Shown here: one piece after another, positions 1 through 5,400 of the stretch
Numbering within the stretch: position 1 is the first letter of the stretch
Layout: each line of letters opens with the position of its first letter
Assembly: GCA_002495885.1 (NCBI GenBank)
Contig: DAHG01000006.1
Span: forward strand, 1-5,508
Direction of reading: 5' to 3'
Length of the DNA stretch: 5,508 nt
Origin: Methanocellaceae archaeon UBA148
GTDB lineage: Archaea; Halobacteriota; UBA148
The notes under the pieces: generated by a model
Databases searched by the model: none
Seen by the model: the letters and a program-made list of their open reading frames with translations, nothing else
What the model was told of the DNA's origin: nothing
Program-made: the position numbers and the translations under genes

Positions 1-19
1 CAACCTATTATCAGCTCAC

Positions 20-60
20 GACCGATATTATTAAGTAGTACTATTTTCATTCATTAAATT
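20..60 (+). promoter_or_regulatory. Candidate archaeal promoter of the ABC importer operon
   Basis: An AT-rich TATA-like stretch (ATATTATTA, 25-33) is centred about 32 bases before the first ATG. Archaeal TATA boxes usually sit about 25-30 bases before the transcription start, which would place that start near 55-59, only a few bases before the ATG at 61. No purine-rich Shine-Dalgarno sequence lies between the element and the ATG, which fits a leaderless or near-leaderless message. The bases before the TATA-like stretch (ACCG) are only a weak match to a BRE. An imperfect palindrome centred on TAGTACTA (36-43) lies between the TATA element and the start and could bind a regulator. Only 60 bases of upstream sequence are visible, so the call is tentative. 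Confidence 0.35.
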
Positions 61-1647
61 ATGAGAAATAAAGTCTTAATTTGCCTTATTTTAGCTATCA
101 TATCACAAGTCATACCTCTGGCGTATGCAGAAAAAAGTAACGATAAAGGTATAGATAAGCTAATTGTAGGAACAACGGCTCAAGTATCCGATATAAATAT
201 CAAGGATATTGGATTTGGCAATATCAGATGGGAGCTAATAGATTGTGGACTTGTCAAATTCAATTCTGCAGGAGATATTGTTCCGGCCCTCGCCAAAACA
301 TGGGATACGGATGATTTAAAAAAATGGACATTCCATCTTCGAGACGATGCCTTCTGGCACGACGGGACACCAGTTACAGCTAAAGATATCCAATTTACAA
401 TCGACTATGCCAGGAAAACAAACCCCTCTAGCGGATCACTTTATGCCGACGTGCAGTCTGTCGAAGTTCCTGACGACAGGACGGTCGTGATCGATCTGAC
501 GAACCCGGATTACAATTTCCTCACAACCATTGAAGTTATGTCTCCCCTTCCTGAACATATATTTGAAAATGTCGAAGATCCAAGTAAATTCAATGACAAG
601 GAAGCAACAATTGGATGCGGGCCATACGTTTTTGAGAGCTTTGACAAGGCTGCCGGAATCCTCACATTGAAGGCATTCGATAAATTCTGGAACGGAACTC
701 CTGCGATCGACACCATAGAATTCAAGCTATTCAAGAATCCGGATGCTATGATGCTAGCACTTCAGAAGGGCGAGATCGATGTGACCTATACCTACGGAAA
801 GGGAATAGAATACTTCTATGTTCCCCAGCTTTTAAAGACCGATGATATTGAGATAATGCAGGAAAAAGATGGAAGCATCACTGGTGTTCTCTGGATTAAT
901 ACTGCTAAAGAACCCTATGACAACAAGGACTTCCGGCACGCATTGAGCTATGCTATAAATTATGACGAGCTGAAAGACCTATTTACTGCAGGATATGGCA
1001 CGATTCCTGATGCGGGATTCATAACTGACGGAATGCTCTATCATACAGATACGCGAGAGCTTTCTTATGATGTGAACCATTCCAAATCACTGCTTGATGG
1101 TGCAGGATTCATAGATATCGATGGAGATGACATAAGAGAAGCTTCAGACGGTGCAAAACTGGAGCCAGAGCTACTTGTATCAAGCAGTAGTCCCGACAGG
1201 ATCAGAGCAGCAGAAATGCTGGAGAAGTACTTCGAAGATGTGGGCATAGGAATTAAGATCAAAACAGTAGACACAAACACCTTTGGAAACACCATGGACA
1301 TTGAAAAGACCTTTGATATGGCCTTATCCGGAACTACCGTATGGGGAATGATTATGGGAGCAGGATACGGTAGCGGCTACATCGATACAAGATACTATGG
1401 CTGGTCAATGGTCGACGATCCAAAGTATCAATCCATTGTCGACCGGCTCAAATTAACTCAGGATAAGGATGAAAGGAAAGAGCTGGCAGCCGAGATTCAG
1501 GAATACTATTCAGAGGAGCTTCCACAGATCGCATTGTATTCCATGGATGTGATCCAGCCAATTAACACCAAATATGAGGGCTGGGAATACAATGTCGTCT
1601 ATGGCCTGATGAACTATGATACACTCTTCAACCTGCATGAAGCATGA
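61..1647 (+). CDS. ABC transporter solute-binding protein, peptide/nickel family (SBP family 5)
   Basis: This 528-residue extracytoplasmic protein is expected to capture the solute and hand it to the permeases encoded just downstream. Residues 1-23 form a signal peptide: basic MRNK, a hydrophobic core, then AYA followed by E24. That resembles a type I signal peptidase site, with no lipobox cysteine. Family-5 hallmarks follow: IVPALAKTW (73-81), FHLRDDAFWHDGTPVTAKDI (91-110), GCGPYVFESF (185-194), FWNGTPAIDTIEF (209-221), ALQKGEIDV (233-241), DFRHALSYAIN (290-300) and SLLDGAGFIDIDGD (343-356). Length is normal for the family. The C-terminus (NLHEA) has no membrane anchor or Thr/Ser-rich stalk. 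The mature chain has only two cysteines, C62 and C186. The ATG is chosen because an in-frame TAA at 55-57 prevents extension and the signal peptide begins here. No Shine-Dalgarno sequence precedes it. The family is clear; peptide versus nickel or other substrate is not. Confidence 0.95.
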   Translation: MRNKVLICLILAIISQVIPLAYAEKSNDKGIDKLIVGTTAQVSDINIKDIGFGNIRWELIDCGLVKFNSAGDIVPALAKTWDTDDLKKWTFHLRDDAFWHDGTPVTAKDIQFTIDYARKTNPSSGSLYADVQSVEVPDDRTVVIDLTNPDYNFLTTIEVMSPLPEHIFENVEDPSKFNDKEATIGCGPYVFESFDKAAGILTLKAFDKFWNGTPAIDTIEFKLFKNPDAMMLALQKGEIDVTYTYGKGIEYFYVPQLLKTDDIEIMQEKDGSITGVLWINTAKEPYDNKDFRHALSYAINYDELKDLFTAGYGTIPDAGFITDGMLYHTDTRELSYDVNHSKSLLDGAGFIDIDGDDIREASDGAKLEPELLVSSSSPDRIRAAEMLEKYFEDVGIGIKIKTVDTNTFGNTMDIEKTFDMALSGTTVWGMIMGAGYGSGYIDTRYYGWSMVDDPKYQSIVDRLKLTQDKDERKELAAEIQEYYSEELPQIALYSMDVIQPINTKYEGWEYNVVYGLMNYDTLFNLHEA

Positions 1648-1667
1648 GATGGTCCTCCAGGACCATC
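1648..1667 (+). other. Perfect hairpin directly after the binding-protein stop codon
   Basis: GATGGTCCT (1648-1656) and AGGACCATC (1659-1667) are perfect reverse complements separated by CC. This gives a 9-bp stem, or 8 bp with a TCCA loop. It begins on the base after the TGA stop and is followed by a T-rich stretch (1670-1680). Hairpins between a binding-protein gene and its permease genes are known in other ABC operons, where they protect the upstream mRNA or partly stop transcription so that binding protein is made in excess. Either role is inference here. The arm 1653-1661 is also complementary to the ribosome-binding region 1686-1694 of the next gene, so a competing fold exists. Confidence 0.75.
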
Positions 1668-1687
1668 CCTTATTTTAATTATAGGCT

Positions 1688-1694
1688 TGGAGGA
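1688..1694 (+). promoter_or_regulatory. Shine-Dalgarno site fixing the TTG start of the first permease
   Basis: GGAGG at 1689-1693, within TGGAGGA, ends 9 bases before the TTG at 1703. This is good spacing and supports the non-ATG start. The next in-frame ATGs (residues 35-36) would delete the first membrane segment. The site is complementary to part of the hairpin at 1653-1661 and so could be masked in an alternative fold. Confidence 0.8.
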
Positions 1695-1702
1695 AGTGCA
1701 AA

Positions 1703-2713
1703 TTGAAAAAACCTGGCAGCCGTACCGCCTATATCCTCGGCAAGTTAGCTAGGTATTGCATAGCCATATCCCTAATTCTCACCATCAATTTTTTCTTGCC
1801 TCGAATGATGCCGGGAGACCCTGTGATAAATTTGTTGGGAGAGGACGCGAGGAACGCCAATCACTTTGATAAGAATGTAATCGCCGAGCTGCATAAATAC
1901 TATGGACTGGATAAGCCGTTGCATATTCAATACATCAATTATCTCTTCTCGATAAAAGATAATAACCTGGGTTATTCCATTCATAAAAAACTAAGCGTAG
2001 CAGAATTGATTGGGGAGAGCTTCTATTGGACTCTTGCGCTCCTGTTGCCGTCTACGATTCTTGGTGCTCTGATGGCGTTGATATTTGGATCTATCTCAGG
2101 CTTTAGACAGGGACAACTTGGAGATATATCATTATCTATTATTTTCGTATTAATCTTTACATGTCCATGTTTTCTCTTTGCCATTCTGACTATATCGATA
2201 TTCGGTTTTCGCCTTGGGTGGTTCCCTCTTAGCGGCTTTTCCTCAGGCCCATCTTCTGGATTAAATCCGCTCTTCGACATCATCTGGCATTTAACTCTTC
2301 CTGTAATTGTCTTGTCCCTTGCCAATGCTGCATACATATTTTTCATAGTTCGAAACATGATTGCTCAGACAATGAGCGAGTATTTCATATTCGTAGCCAA
2401 GTCAAAGGGGATATCTGAAAGGGCAATTATATTCAACCATGTCCTGCGAAACGTTATGCCTCCTTTCATAAGCATAATCGCGCTGGAACTGGGATTCATG
2501 GTATCTGGAGCACTGATTGTGGAAATAGTATTCTCACTCAATGGCATGGGTACCTTGATTTACGACGCCATGATCACCAGGGATTTTCCAGTCATCCAGG
2601 GCGTTTTTTTGATCGTAACGATATTCGTGCTTGCAGCCAACTTCTTTGCTGATCTATTGTATGGAATTGCCGATCCGAGGATCGGAGATGCAGCGAGCAG
2701 CATCAATATGTGA
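1703..2713 (+). CDS. ABC transporter permease, DppB/OppB/NikB type
   Basis: This 336-residue integral membrane protein should form one half of the substrate channel, paired with the permease encoded next. The first membrane segment (about 17-33) leads into the family motif MPGDP (36-40). A long extracytoplasmic region follows, with YYGLDKPLHIQYINYL (66-81) and LGYSI (89-93). Hydrophobic segments follow near 108-130, 142-167, 199-217, 254-278 and 298-320. The cytoplasmic EAA-type loop that contacts an ATPase is clear: EYFIFVAKSKGISERAIIF (226-244), then HVLRNVMPP (246-254). Other family signatures are FSLNGMGTLIYDAMITRDFP (277-296) and LLYGIADPRIGD (318-329). Start is TTG, supported by GGAGG nine bases upstream. 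Length is typical. It follows the binding-protein gene after a 55-base gap with a hairpin, and precedes the second permease by 13 bases. Sequence does not show what it carries. Confidence 0.95.
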   Translation: MKKPGSRTAYILGKLARYCIAISLILTINFFLPRMMPGDPVINLLGEDARNANHFDKNVIAELHKYYGLDKPLHIQYINYLFSIKDNNLGYSIHKKLSVAELIGESFYWTLALLLPSTILGALMALIFGSISGFRQGQLGDISLSIIFVLIFTCPCFLFAILTISIFGFRLGWFPLSGFSSGPSSGLNPLFDIIWHLTLPVIVLSLANAAYIFFIVRNMIAQTMSEYFIFVAKSKGISERAIIFNHVLRNVMPPFISIIALELGFMVSGALIVEIVFSLNGMGTLIYDAMITRDFPVIQGVFLIVTIFVLAANFFADLLYGIADPRIGDAASSINM

Positions 2714-2717
2714 GGTG
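2712..2717 (+). promoter_or_regulatory. Shine-Dalgarno site fixing the start of the second permease
   Basis: GAGGTG overlaps the stop codon of the first permease gene and ends 9 bases before the ATG at 2727. It supports that ATG over the longer in-frame opening that begins at 2631 inside the first permease gene. Its position suggests translational coupling of the two permeases. Confidence 0.75.
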
Positions 2718-2726
2718 TTAAAAAAT

Positions 2727-3596
2727 ATGGAGATAATTGAGAGAAAATGGTTTCGCAGTTTAAATATCGGGAGGTTTACGGAGCAGATACCATTTTCGCC
2801 AATAAAAACTATTGGAATTAGTATATTGATAGCGCTGGTGTTCATAGCAATTGCCGCACCCTACATCGCCCCACACGATCCGGAGAAGACTGGCATTCCA
2901 TATCAATCGCCAAGCACAGATCACTTCCTCGGCACCAACGACCTGGGCCAGGACATTTTCTCCGAGTTGCTCTACGCATCCAGAACCTCTCTTGTCGTCG
3001 GATTTCTGGCAGCAATCATATCCATCGTGATAGGCGTAAGCGTGGGCCTCATGGCAGGCTACTATAGGGGCTGGGTTGGGGAGCTGTTGATGGGCATGAC
3101 AGATGTGTTCTTGCTGATACCCGGCCTGCCGCTGATGATAATCCTGGCCGCTTATCTAAGTCCCAGCATGTGGAACATAATCCCTGTAATTGGGCTTTTA
3201 TGGTGGTGTTCCACTGCTCGTGTGGTCCACTCCCGGGTACTTCAGGTGAGGGAGATGCAATTTATCGAGTCCACGCGGGCACTGGGATATTCTGATTCGT
3301 ATATATTGCATAAGCATGTCCTGGCCAACACAAAGGAGGTCATCTACGCCAAATTCTCACTGGCAGTGGCATCGGCCATGCTGGCTGAGGCGTCTCTCAG
3401 CTTCCTGGGCCTCGGCGATCCGCTAAACATCAGCTGGGGAGAGATGATACACTTCGCGTTCACCCGTGGCGGATTTGCCAACGACATGTGGTGGTGGTAT
3501 CTGCCGCCTGGGCTTATGATATGCATTACCGTGCTGGCCTTCGTCCTGATCACCATGGAATCCAGAAAGGAGAGCCGGCTGGTGGAGCTGATCTGA
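2727..3596 (+). CDS. ABC transporter permease, DppC/OppC/NikC type
   Basis: This 289-residue membrane protein is the second half of the channel. It has a short cytoplasmic N-terminus with a first membrane segment (about 28-48), then APHDP (48-52) and the family motif HFLGTNDLGQDIFSELLYAS (66-85). Further hydrophobic segments lie near 88-112, 120-143, 150-166, 207-230 and 261-276. The EAA-type loop is EMQFIESTRALGYSDSYIL (176-194), continuing to HVLANTKEVIYA (197-208). EASLSFLGLGDP (221-232), SWGEMI (236-241) and WWWYLPPG (255-262) are further hallmarks. The start is the ATG preceded by GAGGTG. The frame extends 32 codons upstream into the first permease gene, but those codons lack family character and would add an unneeded N-terminus. 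The C-terminus (MESRKESRLVELI) lacks the Asp-Pro-Arg tail that ends the first permease and many family members. Its stop overlaps a possible linker ORF start (TGATG). Confidence 0.95.
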   Translation: MEIIERKWFRSLNIGRFTEQIPFSPIKTIGISILIALVFIAIAAPYIAPHDPEKTGIPYQSPSTDHFLGTNDLGQDIFSELLYASRTSLVVGFLAAIISIVIGVSVGLMAGYYRGWVGELLMGMTDVFLLIPGLPLMIILAAYLSPSMWNIIPVIGLLWWCSTARVVHSRVLQVREMQFIESTRALGYSDSYILHKHVLANTKEVIYAKFSLAVASAMLAEASLSFLGLGDPLNISWGEMIHFAFTRGGFANDMWWWYLPPGLMICITVLAFVLITMESRKESRLVELI

Positions 3597-3628
3597 TGCC
3601 TGAGGACCGGTTATCGGGGGTTCGTTGA
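3584..3628 (+). other. Strong Shine-Dalgarno match and 10-codon linker mini-ORF before the first ATPase
   Basis: GGAGCTGATC (3584-3593) matches the ideal GGAGGTGATC at 9 of 10 positions and lies just before an ATG at 3596, which overlaps the second permease's stop (TGATG). The resulting frame encodes MPEDRLSGVR and ends in a TGA at 3626-3628, which overlaps the ATG of the ATPase gene (again TGATG). It could hand ribosomes from the permease to the ATPase by two successive stop-start steps. The frame differs from that of the ATPase gene. Translation is unproven, and the Shine-Dalgarno match lies in permease codons, so it could be coincidental. Confidence 0.3.
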
Positions 3629-4563
3629 TGTCCCAGGGCGGGCTGTTGGTGGTCCGAGGCCTGTCTGTTGCCTTCAAGACGCAAAAAGGTACAGTCCAGG
3701 CCATAGATGGCATCGATCTCGACCTCAATGAAAATGAAACTCTCGCCATTGTAGGCGAGTCTGGTTGCGGAAAGTCGGTGCTCGGTCATGCCATCATGAG
3801 ATTGCTTGACGACATTGCAGTGGTGCGGGGAAGCGTGCTGTTTAGGGATAAAGAAGTATACGAAATGGAAACGACTGCACTCTTAAACCTTCGGGGCGGA
3901 CTGATATCCTTGGTTCCCCAGAGTCCTTCTTCCTCCTTCAATCCGGTGATAAAGATTGGAAAGCAGATAGAAGAGCTGATAGAAAAGGCCGGAAAGGAAA
4001 AGGGGATTGGAGCCCGCAAAAGGGCGGTTGAATACCTTTCGATGGCAGGCTTTTCCCAACCTGAGCAAATCTATGAGTCGTACCCTCATCGGCTATCGGG
4101 AGGAATGTGCGAGCGAGCACTCATCGCCATGGCGCTGTCGGTCGAGCCTGAGCTAGTAATTGCGGACGAACCGACGAAAGGGCTGGATGCCCTCTCGAGG
4201 AAAAACATTCTGGGGATGCTCCACAAGCTTGCAAAGGATGCCTCGATGATCATGATCACTCATGACCTCAAGGCGGCAGAGACCTGCGGGAGAATTGCAG
4301 TCATGTACTCAGGCGAGATCGTCGAAGAGGGACCGACTGGCATCGTTTTGAATAATCCAAGGCATGTCTACACAAAGGGATTGATAGATGCCCAGCCATC
4401 CAGAGGCATGAAGCCAATCAAGGGTCGGCATAATCTGTTCTCTCATAATGCCTTAGGGTGTCGGTTTAAGGAACGATGCGATGCGGCTTCGAGTGAATGC
4501 AGTAATCATCCGCTGCTAAACATTGTTGAGGATTGCCGAAAGGTTAGGTGCTGCCATGCTTGA
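3628..4563 (+). CDS. ABC transporter ATP-binding protein with C-terminal cysteine motif, OppD/DppD type
   Basis: This 311-residue cytoplasmic ATPase is predicted to power import together with the ATPase encoded next. The nucleotide-binding parts are intact: Walker A GESGCGKS (43-50), Q-loop Q98 in VPQSP, signature LSGGM (156-160), Walker B LVIADE (176-181), D-loop KGLD (184-187) and switch H212 in ITHD. After the signature the sequence is CER (161-163), where this family usually has RQR or AQR. The C-terminal oligopeptide/dipeptide-transporter domain contains GCRFKERC (277-284), then C291, C303 and CC (308-309). The CX5C-X6-C plus late Cys spacing matches the motif that holds an iron-sulfur cluster in a known mycobacterial OppD. 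The cluster is inferred here. Start: ATG 3628 follows GGGGGT (3616-3621). A TTG at 3625 would add one residue. An in-frame TGA at 3601 blocks further extension. The end overlaps the next gene by 8 bases. Confidence 0.95.
   Translation: MSQGGLLVVRGLSVAFKTQKGTVQAIDGIDLDLNENETLAIVGESGCGKSVLGHAIMRLLDDIAVVRGSVLFRDKEVYEMETTALLNLRGGLISLVPQSPSSSFNPVIKIGKQIEELIEKAGKEKGIGARKRAVEYLSMAGFSQPEQIYESYPHRLSGGMCERALIAMALSVEPELVIADEPTKGLDALSRKNILGMLHKLAKDASMIMITHDLKAAETCGRIAVMYSGEIVEEGPTGIVLNNPRHVYTKGLIDAQPSRGMKPIKGRHNLFSHNALGCRFKERCDAASSECSNHPLLNIVEDCRKVRCCHA
4546..4550 (+). promoter_or_regulatory. Shine-Dalgarno site fixing the start of the second ATPase
   Basis: AGGTG lies 5 bases before the ATG at 4556, within the last codons of the upstream ATPase gene. 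It supports that ATG, and hence the 8-base overlap, over the in-frame TTG at 4523. Confidence 0.6.
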
Positions 4564-5311
4564 GCTGGTCGAGATATCTAAGGAATTTAGAACGGGATTC
4601 CTCGGAAAAAATGTCAAGCAGGCTGTGTTAGACGCCACCTTATGCGTGGACAGAGGCGAGATCGTTGGGCTTATTGGCGAGAGCGGGTGCGGAAAATCTA
4701 CGCTTGGGAGAATTGCAGTGAAGCTCCTTATGCCGTCAAGCGGACGTATTATATTGGACGGCGTCGACGTAACCGATATGCCTGAGAAGCGGTTCAGAGA
4801 ATTTAGGCGCCAAGTGCAAATCATATTCCAGCATCCGGAAACTGCCCTGGACCCTCAGTATACGCTGCTCGAGTCTATTTTGGAATCATTCAACAAGATC
4901 GGCATTCCTGAGTCTGAGCAAAAGGATATGCTATTGGATATATCCGAAGAGGTTAACCTGCCGCTGGACATAATTGACCGTCACCCAAATCAGGTAAGTG
5001 GAGGCGAGATTCAGAGGGCTGTGCTTACTCGTGTCTTCGCGTTTGAGCCCAAATACCTCATTTTAGACGAGCCTACCTCGATGCTGGATGTTTCGGTGCA
5101 GGCTCATATCCTTCAGCTGTTGAAAAAAAAGGCCAAACAGGATAATGTGGGAATGCTCTTCATCTCCCATGACCTGGAAGTAATCAGAGCGATGTGCGAC
5201 CGGGTGGCAGTGATGAAGGAAGGGAGAATCCTGGAGGAGGGTGACACATCGAAGATGTTCCTGTCTCCAAAAAGCGGCTATATGAAGCAATTGTTAGTGA
5301 ATTCTGATTAA
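4556..5311 (+). CDS. ABC transporter ATP-binding protein, short OppF/DppF/NikE type
   Basis: This 251-residue cytoplasmic ATPase is the predicted partner of the preceding one. Motifs in order: Walker A GESGCGKST (41-49), Q-loop Q92 in IIFQHPETALDP (89-100), signature VSGGE (147-151) followed by IQR, Walker B YLILDE (167-172), D-loop SMLD (175-178) with VSVQAHIL, and switch H205 in ISHD. The catalytic set is complete. It ends soon after the nucleotide-binding domain (GYMKQLLVNSD) and lacks the C-terminal oligopeptide domain and cysteines of its partner. The length is nearer to NikD/NikE-like ATPases than to OppF or DppF. The ATG at 4556 lies inside the end of the upstream gene, with AGGTG at 4546-4550 as its ribosome-binding site, so the two ATPases are probably translationally coupled. 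The frame opens 11 codons earlier at a TTG (4523), but that has poorer support. It is the last gene of the operon. Confidence 0.95.
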   Translation: MLELVEISKEFRTGFLGKNVKQAVLDATLCVDRGEIVGLIGESGCGKSTLGRIAVKLLMPSSGRIILDGVDVTDMPEKRFREFRRQVQIIFQHPETALDPQYTLLESILESFNKIGIPESEQKDMLLDISEEVNLPLDIIDRHPNQVSGGEIQRAVLTRVFAFEPKYLILDEPTSMLDVSVQAHILQLLKKKAKQDNVGMLFISHDLEVIRAMCDRVAVMKEGRILEEGDTSKMFLSPKSGYMKQLLVNSD

Positions 5312-5375
5312 TCCTGTATATCGCATTAACGGTTGGCATCAAGAGGATATTATTGCCTATTTGATTTATCTAGTA

Positions 5376-5400
5376 ATATTTTTTTAAATTTAAAATTTTA
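5376..5400 (+). terminator. Oligo-T terminator of the operon (archaeal style)
   Basis: A run of seven T (5379-5385) lies about 70 bases after the last stop codon, inside a nearly pure A/T stretch. I see no GC-rich stem before it. In archaea, T-tracts alone can end transcription, so this is the likely operon terminator. TTTTAAATTTAAAA (5382-5395) is a perfect AT-only palindrome and TAAAATTTTA (5391-5400) another. They may only reflect base composition, but they could let the site work on both strands. Confidence 0.55.

Larger units (their letters stand above)
1644..1706 (+). other. Possible 20-codon linker mini-ORF between binding-protein and permease genes
   Basis: An ATG at 1644 overlaps the binding-protein stop (ATGA). 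It opens a 20-codon frame that ends in a TGA at 1704-1706, overlapping the TTG start of the permease gene (TTGA). The frame spans the whole gap, including the hairpin and the permease ribosome-binding site. No Shine-Dalgarno sequence precedes it, so it could only be read by re-initiation. The predicted peptide has no recognisable feature. Chance is a serious alternative. Confidence 0.15.

Noticed and set aside
1352..1411. Possible NikA-like metal site in the GAGYGSGYIDTRYYG stretch of the binding protein
   Set aside because: There is no histidine or cysteine cluster there. Gly/Tyr-rich segments occur in peptide-type members too, so it does not identify the ligand.
2631..2726. Longer N-terminus for the second permease, starting inside the first permease gene
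   Set aside because: The extra 32 codons overlap the conserved end of the first permease, show no family motif, and the ATG at 2727 has a good GAGGTG at ideal spacing.
3625..3627. TTG one codon before the ATG of the first ATPase
   Set aside because: It adds a single residue. The ATG is the stronger codon and takes part in the TGATG overlap.
3423..3789. Minus-strand open frames of 79-108 codons over the permease/ATPase junction
   Set aside because: They lie opposite strongly conserved coding sequence, have no family resemblance and are low-complexity shadows of it. The same holds for minus-strand frames at 510-734, 1065-1301, 2023-2358 and 4516-4824.
4523..4555. TTG start 11 codons earlier for the second ATPase
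   Set aside because: The ATG at 4556 has AGGTG upstream and gives a standard N-terminus (MLELVEISKEF). The longer form overlaps the cysteine-rich end of the first ATPase.
5312..5375. GC hairpin terminator before the T-run
   Set aside because: I found no convincing inverted repeat in this stretch. The T-tract alone is the better explanation.
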